This document shows positions 54,554 to 64,000 of a stretch of DNA of 64,000 bases, piece after piece (the first letter of the stretch is position 1; the number at the start of each line of letters is the position of its first letter). A program made the position numbers and the translations under genes. The stretch is from Beroe forskalii (lineage: Eukaryota > Ctenophora > Nuda > Beroida > Beroidae), in NCBI GenBank assembly GCA_011033025.1, contig WFMF01000134.1, positions 124,001 to 188,000 of the forward strand, given 5' to 3'. The notes under the pieces are model-generated. The model searched no databases. It saw only the letters and a list, made by a program, of their open reading frames with translations, and was not told where the DNA came from.

Positions 54554-55370
54554 TTACAAATCAAAGCTTCCATGAAATATTTTAACACACTTCTCAGTTA
54601 TGATCTTGAATTGCACACTTTTTTACCCACGAGAGTACAAATAGATAATAAGACACTCTTCGTGAAATCAATTTCTCTGATTGACCGCAAATAGAATAGT
54701 CGCCTTTATAGAAAAATTTTTGTATTTTTTCAACATGTATGGTCCGAGAAAAATCAAAAGTGTTGTGGAACTACAATGTGTCGAATGCACTGGGGGCGAC
54801 AACCTCAAGAAACCAGATAAAATAGATTCCTCAATAGAATAGCTCAATAGCATTTTAGCCTTTTTAAAAACGGTATTTTCATCTATTTTTAACGTGTCTT
54901 TCGTGCAAAAATAAGACGAAAGTTAAACTTAAATGATAGATACGGGTCGTTGGGTCTGGGGGTGGCGGTCCGAGGTCAATAGATAGCAACATCAGCTTAA
55001 TAATTCAATAAATTTTCTATTGAGCAAAGTAAAAGTCGTAAGCATTAACAATATCATTGGATGGAAAAATATATCGTCCCGTTTCATGTCAAATTAGGAA
55101 ATTATTGTGGAATTCACAAATTTTCATCTGAAAAGGCAAATATTAAATCCCCGGCCAAATTCCCCGACAAAATCACAATTTAAGGCCAGGGTCGGGGTTG
55201 AAAATTCGGTCGGGACCGTGGCCGGGGCCCCGGTTGCTTCCTCAATTTTGACTGGGGCCGGGGACAGTGATTTTGGCCGGGGCTAGGGCCCCGGCCAAAT
55301 TTTAATTCTCTCATATCATTTGGAAGTAAGAAATCAGTCTCCTAGGACATCCCACTGACCCCTCTCTTAC

Positions 55371-55542
55371 CTGTTTTGATAACATGGGTCGCTCCCTCCA
55401 TCAAATAGAACATCTGGGGCTTCCGTGGATCCCCAGACCCGAGCAAAGTCCAGTCTCCCTCTCGCTCACGCCACGCTGACACTACAGCTCCAAGCTTGTG
55501 GGTGTGTGTACGGAACGCGAAGGGGGTCATGTCTTCTTCTTC
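55371..55542 (-). CDS. PHM: PHM internal exon with copper-binding HTH
   Basis: Minus-strand exon with acceptor ACTCCCCCAG and donor AACAG|GTAAGA (phase 1). Encodes EEEDMTPFAFRTHTHKLGAV, then SAWREREGDWTLLGSGDPR and KPQMFYLMEGATHVIKTG. It matches the PHM family pattern (FA-R-HTH-LG-VVSG, G-WTLIG, P-Q-FY). The two His of HTH are ligands of the catalytic copper (H242/H244 in rat). PHM hydroxylates glycine-extended neuropeptide precursors in secretory vesicles as the first step of C-terminal amidation. The exact 5' edge is uncertain because the acceptor and the first ~20 bases are identical to the adjoining minisatellite unit. Upstream exons with the other copper site are not found in this window. 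Confidence 0.88.
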
Positions 55543-57090
55543 CTGGGGGAGTGGAGGGTCATGTCTTATTCTTCCTGGGGGAGTGGGGGTCATGTCTTAT
55601 TCTTCCTGGGGGAGTGGAGGGGTCATGTCTTATTCTTCCTGGGGGAGTGGAGGGTCATGTCTTATTCTTCCTGGGGGAGTGGAGGGGGTCATGTCTTCTT
55701 CTTCCTGGGGGAGTGGAGGGTCATGTCTTCTTCTTCCTGGGGGAGTGGAGGGTCATGTCTTCTTCTTCCTGGGGGAGTGGAGGGTCATGTCTTCTTCTTC
55801 CTGGGGGAGTGGAGGGTCATGTCTTCTTCTTCCTGGGGGAGTGGAGGGGTCATGTCTTCTTCTTCCTGGGGGAGTGGAGGGGTCATGTCTTCTTCTTCCT
55901 GGGGGAGTGGAGGTCATGTCTTCTTCTTCCTGGGGGAGTGGAGGGTCATGTCTTCTTCTTCTTCCTGGGGGAGTGGAGGGTCATGTCTTCTTCTTCCTGG
56001 GGGGGGGGTCATGTCTTATTCTTCCTGGGGGAGTGGAGGGTCATGTCTTCTTCTTCCTGGGGGAGTGGAGGGGGTCATGTCTTCTTCTTCCTGGGGGAGT
56101 GGAGGGTCATGTCTTCTTCTTCCTGGGGGAGGGGGGTCATGTCTTATTCTTCCTGGGGGAGTGGGGGTCATGTCTTCTTCTTCCTGGGGGAGTGGAGGGT
56201 CATGTCTTCTTCTTCCAGGGGTCATGTCTTCTTCTTCCTGGGAGTGGAGGGGTCATGTCTTCTTCTTCCTGGGGGGTCATGTCTTCTTCTTCCTGGGGGA
56301 GTGGGGAAGGTCATGTCTTATTCTTCCTGGGGGAGTGGAGGGTCATGTCATCTTCTTCCTGGGGGAGTGGAGGGTCATGTCTTCTTCTTCCTGGGGGAGT
56401 GGGGAAGGTCATGTCTTATTCTTCCTGGGGATGTCTTCTTCTTCCTGGGGAGGAGGGTCATGTCTTATTCTTCCTGGGGAGTGGGGGGGTCATGTCTTCT
56501 TCTTCCTGGGGAGTGGGGGGGGTCATGTCTTCTTCTTCCTGGGGAGTGGAGGGGTCATGTCTTCTTCTTCCTGGGGAGTGGGAGGGTCATGTCTTATTCT
56601 TCCTGGGGAGTGGAGGGTCATGTCTTCTTCTTCCTGGGGAGTGGGGGGGGTCTTCTTCTTCTTCCTGGGGGAGTGGGGGGGTCATGTCTTATTCTTCCTG
56701 GGGGAGTGGAGGGGTCATGTCTTCTTCTTCCTGGGGGAGTGGAGGGTCATGTCTTATTCTTCCTGGGGGAGTGGAGGGTCATGTCTTATTCTTCCTGGGG
56801 GAGTGGGGGGGGTCATGTCTTCTTCTTCCTGGGGGAGTGGGGAGGGTCATGTCTTCTTCTTCCTGGGGGAGTGGAGGGGTCATGTCTTCTTCTTCCTGGG
56901 GGAGTGGAGGGGTCATGTCTTCTTCTTCCTGGGGGAGTGGAGGGTCATGTCTTCTTCTTCCTGGGGAGTGGGGGTCCATGTCTTATTCTTCCTGGGGAGG
57001 AGGGTCATGTCTTATTCTTCCTGGGGGAGTGGGGGGGAAAAATGTCTTCTTCTTGGGGAAGTGGAGTTGTCTTATTCTTCCTAATGGGGG
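55529..57090 (-). repeat. ~32-bp minisatellite made of the PHM exon's acceptor and first codons
   Basis: About 50 units of 30-33 bp. In transcript sense each reads CTCCCCCAG|GAAGAAGAAGACATGACCC, then TCCA: the acceptor and first 19-20 bases of the PHM exon. Variation is mainly TTCTTC/TATTC and the length of the G runs. All three plus-strand frames stay open for 500-600 codons, a by-product of the unit lacking stops on that strand. Confidence 0.93.
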
Positions 57091-57199
57091 ACCATTTTTT
57101 ATTCTTGAAACAAGCAAAGGTCCATGCCCACTTCTTCTGGGCGCAGTCTAATGTCTTTTCTTCCTGGGGAAATGGCAGGGCACTCTTCTTCTTGTTCAC

Positions 57200-57860
57200 G
57201 GACTTCGCTTCCGTCATGTCACCAACCAATTCTTCAGCTTATTCTTAAGAACAATTCTCAACATTGTTTTCGACGCTTTTCCAACATTGGACGTTAATCT
57301 TTTTGAAAAAGTAAAGTGGAGGGTCATTTTTAAATGATCGTCGACACCGAATACCATTTTCTATCACCCTGCAAAAATTGCGGCGTTTGGTGCAGTCTTT
57401 CATACAGGGCGGAGGGCACTGAGCAATTCCTCTCTTTCCTTTGTATTATTAAAGATATAAATCCCACCTATCGATCTTGTAATGTACTTGGAGAAGTAGG
57501 AAGTTTATGTTGGCATTGCTTCAATGTGGAAAGCAACGTTTTTCTGGCATGTAAAATCAGGTGCATCCAGCGCCCTGGAAATGAAATGAGTCAATTCTTC
57601 CTGGGAAGAAATATCAAAGTTAAAGTCATTATTAACGAGCTACATCCTATTATGAGTGAGTCTTTCCCGAGACTCGAACCCTGGATGTCATGAATCTTGT
57701 TCCAGATCTTATCCACTCATGAAAACTAACCAGCGCAGCCCCCAAACCAGGCCCCAATGTTTTCTACTTCTACTGCTACATTACCATCATATCACGCCTT
57801 ATTATCAGTGCAATAGAAGGTCAGTACCAATACACCAACTAATCACACTGCTTATGGTTA
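57200..57860. other. Unique segment later found in pieces inside the satellite
   Basis: AT-balanced DNA with no gene I recognise (the 119-codon frame at 57334-57693 matches nothing I know). Words from it, in the same order, reappear between satellite units at 58365-58680 and 59330-60000, for example CCAGCGCCCTG, CTGGATGTCATGAAT, TACCATCATATCACG and TTATTAAAGA. Confidence 0.55.
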
Positions 57861-57879
57861 ATGCCTAGGACAGTGGAGC

Positions 57880-60690
57880 CCCACCGACAGTTTACCCTGC
57901 GACAGTTTTGGAGGGCGACAGTTTTTCCATGCGACTGCGAGTTTACCCCGCGACAGTTTACCCTTCGACAGTTTATCCCTAGACAGTTTACCCCAAGACA
58001 GTTAACCCTGCCTAGTTTAGTGAGTTTACCCTGTGACAGTTTACCTGGGGTGACAGTTTAAGAGAGTTAACCTCCCGACAGTTTTAACCTGCAACAGTTT
58101 GGGGATGACAAAACCCCGGCTTATTCGCTAAATTGAGGGTTATATTCTGCGACAGTTTTTGCGACAGTTTACCAACGATGGCGTTACCCCAGAAAAAGCT
58201 TACCCTGGGACAGTTCACCCTGGGGACAGTTGACAGCGAGTTAACCCTCGACAGTGACCCCTGCAACAGTTTACCCTGAAACAGTTTACCCTCAACAGTT
58301 TACCTGCGACAGTTTACCCTTGCGACAGTCTACCCTGCGACAGTTAACCCTGCGACAGTTTTTTAAAGGACAGTTTACCCTGCGATGGGTAATCGACATT
58401 TTTACCCTGCAAAAGATAATAACTCCAACAAGTTTTCCCCTGCGAGGGTTTAGGCATTGTTTACCCTGCGACAGTTTAATATTGCGACAGTTTACCCTGC
58501 GATGGGTCGTAAGACAGTTTACCCCACGATTACAGTTTACCAGAAAGAAAAAGTTTATTTTGACAAATTAAGTTTACAACCCCAAAGTTTTCAAGTTAAA
58601 ATTTTAGATGAGCGACAAAGTTTAATGAGCGAAATTTCCCTTATCGAACCCTTGGATGTTTCAAAAATTCATTTTTAACTGTTCAGTTTGTGCACTAGTT
58701 CAGGGCAAGAAGTTTACCCCAAGACAGCTACCCACAACAGTTTAGTGATTTACCCTGTGACAGTTTACTATTTAAACAGTTTACCATCCGATCAGTTTAC
58801 CTGCGATCAGTTTAGTGAGTTTACCCTTTTAAATTGACAGTTTAACCACGCACAGTTCACCCTGTGACAGTTTACCCTTTTTTTTTTTTACCCTCCGACA
58901 GTTTACCCTGCAACGGTTTGCGCTGCGACAGTTTACCCGCGACAGTTTAAAAATGCGACAGTTTGGTAAATTTAACCGACAGTTTACCCAAAACAGTTGT
59001 TTTTCGACAGTTTACCCTGCGACAGTTTACCCCAGAACAGTTTACCCTGCGACAGTGACAGGCCTTTGAAACTGAAAAAGTTTACACTTTGACAAAGTTT
59101 TTCTATGGTTTAATTGGTTTGCGACGTTTAAACAACAGTTTAATGCGACAGTTTATTTTGCGCACAGTTCAACAGTTTACCCTTAAAAGTTTTCCCCCCG
59201 ACTGTTTACCCTGTAATAAGTATTTTTAACAGTTGAAGTTTGCATAGAGTTTATCCTGCGACTTTTTACCAGGCGACAGTTTTGCAACCCTGCGACAAAG
59301 AAACCCTGCGACAGTTTAGTGAGTTTACCCTGCGACAGCTTCCGTCATGCGACAGTTTACCCTGTGACAGTTTATGAATTGACAGTTTACCCTGTTTTTA
59401 CCCTGCGACGGGTTTTCCCTTGGACAGTTTACCCTACGAAAGTTTACCCTGCGAATTTTTAGTGAGTTTATCCTACCATTTTTTACCTGCAAACAGTTTA
59501 ACCAGGCCCGACAGTTTTCCCTGCGACAGTTTACCCAAGACAGTTTACCCTTCGACAGTTTATTAAAGACAGTTACCCACCCCCGAGATCTTGTTTACCC
59601 TGCGACAGTTTGCCTAGGACAGTTTATGTTGCGACAGTTTACCCTGCGACAGTTTACCCGCGACAGTTTTAGTGAGTTCCAGCGCCCTGAAATGAAAAGT
59701 TTACCCTATCGACAGTTTACCCTGCGAAAGTTTACCCTGAGACAGTTTACCTGGATGTCATGAATGGTAAGTTTACCCAATTGACGTTTACCCTGCGACA
59801 ATGTTTTCGAGTTAACCCTACTGACAGTTTACCATCATATCACGTTTCCAGTGCGACAGTTACAGATTTTTATCCCTGCGACAGTTAACCCTGCGACAGT
59901 TTACCCTGCGACCAGTTTACCCCACGACAGTTTACCCTGCGACAGTTTTAGTGAGTTTCACCCTGCGACAGTTTAATAGAAGTTTACCCTTCGACAGTTT
60001 ACCCTAAGACAGTTTACCCCTGTGACGGATTTACCCTCCGACAGTTAATGCCCTGTGACAGTTTACCCTGCGATAGATTTTACCAACGACAGTTTAATAG
60101 TTTACCCTGCGACAGTTTTCCCTGCGACAGTTTACCCCGACAGTTTACCCTTCAGACAGACAGTTTACCCCAAGACAGTTTACCCTGCGACAGTTTACCC
60201 TGCGACAGTTTACCCTGGTGAGTTTACCCACGACAGTTTGACAGTTTACCCTGCGACAGTTCACCCTGCGACATTTACCCTGCGACAGTTTACCCTGCGA
60301 CAGTTTACCCTGCGACAGTTTACCCCGCGACAGTTTACCCTGCGAAGTTTACCCTGCGACAGTTTACCCTGCGACAGTTTACCCAGCGACAGTTTGCGAC
60401 AGTTTACCCTGCGACAGTTTACCTTGGGACAGTTTACCCTGACAGTTTACGCGACAGTTTACCCTTCGACAGTTTACCCTGCGACAGTTTAGTGAGTTTA
60501 CCCCCCGACAGTTTACCCCAAGACAGTTTACGCGACAGTTTACCCTGTGACGGTTGCCCCTGCGACAGTTTACCCTCCGACAGTTTAACCCGCAAGAATT
60601 TACGCTGCGACAGTTTACCCTGCGAAAGTTTTGGACAGTTTACCCTGACTGTTTACCCTGCGTGGTTTACCTGCGACAGAACTTATACCA
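57880..60690 (+). repeat. 14-15 bp satellite (GACAGTTTACCCTGC)n, irregular
   Basis: Roughly 2.8 kb of CGACAGTTTACCCTG units, dense and regular at 60060-60600 but broken by other sequence before that. TTTAGTGAGTTTACC recurs at irregular intervals. The DSLPCDSLPC and QFTLRQFTLR open frames are satellite translations. Confidence 0.9.
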
Positions 60691-61005
60691 ACAATCACAC
60701 TCCTGCGCAAGCGTTTGAATGCGCGCGCCCGCGCAAATGTAAGAGTTGCTAGAGACTGGACTGCATGACGAATTTACACCACTTTATGACGAATTTACGC
60801 CACTTTATGACGAATTTACGCCACTTTATGACGAATTTACGCCACCCCATTTTCCGGGCACTTTTCAGAAATTACAGTAGTTGTATTGCAAACCTCGACC
60901 TGATATACACATATCCTATTTCTAACCTTCCCAGACCACGATCTCTGCCAACCCTCTCATTTGCCTTTTTGTATTCACAAAAAGGCCAATGGGGAGGGAA
61001 AAAAT
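60690..61005 (-). mobile_element. Repeat A, copy 4 (partial, inverted)
   Basis: Contains four 22-bp repeats ACTTTATGACGAATTTACGCC, then 'ttttccgggcacttttcagaaattacagtagttg' and the terminal CTTTTTG...CAAAAAGG...GGGGAGGG, as in 54290-54553. Only about a third of the element is present. Confidence 0.75.
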
Positions 61006-61263
61006 TTGCAATCCCTATTAATAACTCAAGACTATAATTACTATATGATCGGCTTACCATATGAGTTTTCAATGCCGATTACCCGACGCATAGGAGCATG
61101 GGGTTGCAACTAAGGCCATGATATGAAACAAAGCCTACTATTTACTCGGGTATCGCATGTTTGGATAATTCACATGCACTCTGATTAATATCAAGGATCG
61201 CTTTGGGGTCCAAGAGATTTCATGAAAGCAATACTCGGTTACTGAAAAAAGTTGAGAGGATTT

Positions 61264-61705
61264 CAGGCAGGCTGCTTAGATTGGTTTTCTTACTCGATTC
61301 GTATCCCAACAATGCCAGGCTGCTGGGAGTGTGAATCTATCATGTGACACGGTGATTCATGAATGAGATATTTCTGATTTCGCTTATTGAAGTTACGTTG
61401 TTTGTCAAAAAAATCGCCCGAAATTCACATGTTTCCCACGCAAATTTTTTGATATTTGACGTGGGGCGCAACGAACAAAGGTTTTAAAACAGCCCTGTTC
61501 GCGCGGCGAGCGCGCATAAATCAGTAGATCAAACACGACTCAGCAGCCTGGCTAGCTCGATTCAACCCGACTTAGCAGCCAGGCTGCTTAGCCCGCCTTA
61601 CAAACCTGTCTCAGCAGCCTGGCTAAAATCCCCGAACCTGTCTCAGCAGCCGGGCTAAGAGACTCCTTTTAGCCAGGCTAGACCGACTTAGCCTGGCTAA
61701 ATTTT
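61264..61705. repeat. Array of AGCAGCCTGGCTAAG motifs in both orientations
   Basis: At least eight copies of AGCAGCC(T/A/G)GGCTaA or its complement within 440 bp, including CTTAGCAGCCAGGCTGCTTAG and CTCAGCAGCCTGGCTA, separated by CCCGAACCTGTCT-like spacers. 61706-63180 is AT-rich; I see no supportable gene there. Confidence 0.75.
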
Positions 61706-63184
61706 TTAGGGGGTTATACGTATATTTTTCAATTGCACATTGAACGAATGCACTTGTCTTCGTTATTATGTTAAGGATTGACATTGTTTTAATCACCCCA
61801 TGATTTAAGACGTGGTGAAAATCACGCAATAGTTATTGTTGTGTAGGGGGTTATTTTTAAGGGGTGCTGTAAAGCATCCACCTTTCCTTTTAGCGCTTTT
61901 TATTTTAGCGCCATATTATAGCGCCTTGTGTTGTGAATCAGAATGTGAGGCGATCATTGTCTTCATATTCTATTTTTGCCAATGTCAAAAACCATGCAAA
62001 ATACAGAAACAAAAGCCACTCGGGCATTTCCACTTTTTATGTCTGAGTTTTCTTTGTTTTGATTGACGAATGCTCAATGATTTCAATGCGAATTAAAGCT
62101 GTATCACAGAACCTAAATTATTCATAGGGAAGTTTCTAAATTGGGGAGTTGAACTGTAGCATAGTGAATCGCATGACGGTCTGTATTCCCGGATCATTTA
62201 AGTACACGTGGCACGTACCTTAACGCGACCCCGACGATCATTGAGTCTCATGCTTTACAATTGAAAGATAGATTGCTCTGAAAATAGATTGATATACCCT
62301 GAGATAACTGAGCCATGAATACGTCATATATAGTAATTTTTGATACGTCATGATGATATCATAGTAGCGAATTTTGTTACGTCATAACCCTGAGCGAGCA
62401 TTACCTAATTATTGATTAATTGTGATAACCCCTCCATTAACACCTGCATAAGATCCCGTAACCCTTCGGTTATCACATCTGGAGCCCTGCTGCTGGTTCT
62501 TTTTGATCGGGGGAGGCAGTCGTGCGATTTGCTACGTTACACTTGCAAAAAAATCGAACTCCCTAATGTTTTCTTATTACATTGTTTTATTTCATTGCAT
62601 ACGTGTGTCACCATTGTCAAAGCTTTAATTTTCATACCTATTGATAGTGTATAAAATTTGCTAATTTGTGATATATGGCTACTTGCTGCTATAAGAGTAT
62701 ATGTACTCGAGTAGAAATAAACTATACGAGTATAAGTAGCATAAGGTATATTTCACTATCTTTGTTCTTAACTTCTTATTTTGCAGCTTAATAAGATAAG
62801 CCGAGACGCCTGGCAGCGTTCACAGTTACAGTTCCCGGTATAAGAGTGATCATATAGTACGTGAAGAAAATGTTGAGTATTTATTAATGTTGAGTATTAC
62901 TATTAAAAAAGAGATTAAGAGACACGCTTACATAGACTGATAGAGTTGACAAGTAAAGTGAGAGTTTTTATTATAGGGGCCGACAATTGTTCGTGCGGGT
63001 TTTAAGTTTTAAAATTTAATTCATGGGGGCCGACACCTTAGTTCGAGTAAATTTCTTAGGATGTTGCCCTACCCTTACGCGTGTGGTGCAGCGTTCCACA
63101 TTTGGACGTTTCTGCGCCAACGGCAGAGGTGAGAGGAAATAAACGGGCAACGTCCGTCGAGGGTTATTGGTAAGTGAGAAGTGA

Positions 63185-64000
63185 AATTTATGTGCGAAAT
63201 TTATGTGCGAAATTTATGTGCGAAATTTATGTGCGAAATTCATGTGCGAAATTTATGTGAGAAATTTATGTGAGAAATTTATGTGCGAAATTTATGTGTG
63301 AAATTTATGTGTGAAATTTATGTGCGAAATTTGACTGCAAAATTTAACTGCAAAATTTAACTGCAAAATTTAACTGCAAAATTTAACTTCAAAATTTAAC
63401 TGCAAAATTTAACTGCAAAATTCAACTGCGAAATTTAACTGCGAAATTTAACTGCGAAATTTAACTGCGAAATTTAACGGCGAAATTTAACGGCGAAAAT
63501 TAACTGCGAAATTTAACTGCGAAATTTAACTGCGAGATTTAACTGTGAAATTTAACTGTGAAATTTAACTGTGAAATTTAACTGCAAAATTTAACTGTGA
63601 AATTTAACTGCAAAATTTAACTGCAAAATTTAACTGCAAAATTTAACTGCAAAATTTAACTGCAAAATTCAACTGCGAAATTTAACTGCGAAATTTAACT
63701 GCGAAATTTAACGGCGAAAATTAACTGCGAAATTTAACTGCGAAATTTAACTGTGAAATTTAACTGTGAAATTTAACTGTGAAATTTAACTGCGAAATTT
63801 AACTGCGAAATTTAACTGCGAAATTTAACTTCGAAATTTAACTGCGAAATTTAACTGCGAAATTTAACTGCGAAATTTAACTGCGAAATTTAACTGCGAA
63901 ATTTAACTGCGAAATTTAACTGCGAAATTTAACTGCGAAATTTAACTGCGAAATTTAACTGCGAAATTTAACTGCGAAATTTAACTGCGAACTTTAACTG
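63185..64000 (+). repeat. 13-bp satellite (CTGCGAAATTTAA)n continuing past the window
   Basis: Over 60 units. It begins as GTGCGAAATTTAT, then CTGCAAAATTTAA, then long runs of CTGCGAAATTTAA with GG, TG and TT variants; the CTGCAAAA block recurs once (63330-63430, 63590-63670), showing block duplication. Same length and core as 479-632. Confidence 0.95.

Larger units (their letters stand above)
51982..55299. mobile_element. 3.3-kb element with GCCGGGG-rich inverted ends in the last PHM intron
   Basis: The left end has GCCGGGGCCGGGGAAGA, GACCGGGGCCGGGGAA and GCCGGGGATGG. The right end holds the complementary CCCCGGCC blocks (55157-55299) spaced similarly. The interior has a 157-bp tandem duplication (52164-52475), a LINE endonuclease remnant, and a copy of repeat A. 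No transposase seen; boundaries approximate. Confidence 0.5.

Noticed and set aside
55425..57248. Three overlapping plus-strand open frames of 528-607 codons
   Set aside because: They are translations of the PHM-derived minisatellite in all three frames; the unit simply lacks stop codons on that strand. The real gene is on the minus strand.
57334..57693. 119-codon frame with several Cys (CKNCGVWC)
   Set aside because: Looks zinc-finger-like at first, but no regular spacing, no splice signals, and the segment is repeated in decayed form nearby.
60055..60752. Open frames with YPATV, QFTLR and DSLPC repeats
   Set aside because: Direct translation of the 14-15 bp satellite; no independent coding signal.

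Overview
This is nuclear DNA of a non-vertebrate animal. Coding sequence is split by GT-AG introns, non-coding DNA dominates, and mobile elements are nested inside one another. Three recognisable genes fit an invertebrate: a cysteine protease of the 26/29 kDa (26-29-p / cfaD) type, a peptidylglycine alpha-hydroxylating monooxygenase (PHM), and a cation-chloride cotransporter-like exon. I cannot name the phylum. Nothing suggests a bacterium, and there is no CRISPR array or operon.

Layout. 1-1.0 kb: short tandem repeats. 1.5-2.0 kb: a rhodopsin-type GPCR fragment that stops inside TM4, in a repeat. 2.1-6.6 kb: a nested fold-back element. 7.4-7.6 kb (-): an SLC12-like exon. 9.5-11.2 kb (+): a type II membrane GT8 glycosyltransferase with TATA box and a single-base frameshift. 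13-22.5 kb: repeats, including two copies of a composite carrying a dead LINE reverse transcriptase and a third inverted arm. 22.8-36.3 kb (+): ten exons of the cysteine protease, 415 codons with every splice phase consistent. They run from the signal peptide through the catalytic Cys, but the His/Asn half is missing. Its introns hold a head-to-head pair of Penelope-like elements (24.1-28.3 kb), a 17-bp minisatellite (30.5-31.7 kb), a TIR element full of a degenerate palindromic motif (31.8-33.4 kb), and a 46-bp minisatellite (34.8-36.15 kb).

36.3-51.3 kb: palindromic MITE-like elements, GC hairpin clusters, and a LINE with zinc-finger ORF1 and RT that lacks its endonuclease and is broken by later insertions. 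51.8-55.5 kb (-): the last two coding exons of PHM, separated by an intron that contains an element with GCCGGGG-rich ends. 55.5-57.1 kb: a ~32-bp minisatellite directly upstream of the PHM exon. 57.2-60.7 kb: a unique segment followed by a 14-15 bp GACAGTTTACCCTGC satellite in which pieces of that segment reappear in order. 61-64 kb: an array of AGCAGCCTGGCTAAG motifs, AT-rich DNA, and a 13-bp satellite running off the end.

The most unusual observation: in the protease and in PHM, the minisatellite next to an internal exon is a tandem amplification of that exon's own 3' splice site plus its first codons (about 31 and 50 units). Each gene therefore presents a row of near-identical splice acceptors. 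The SLC12-like exon also has a tandem array directly upstream of its acceptor.
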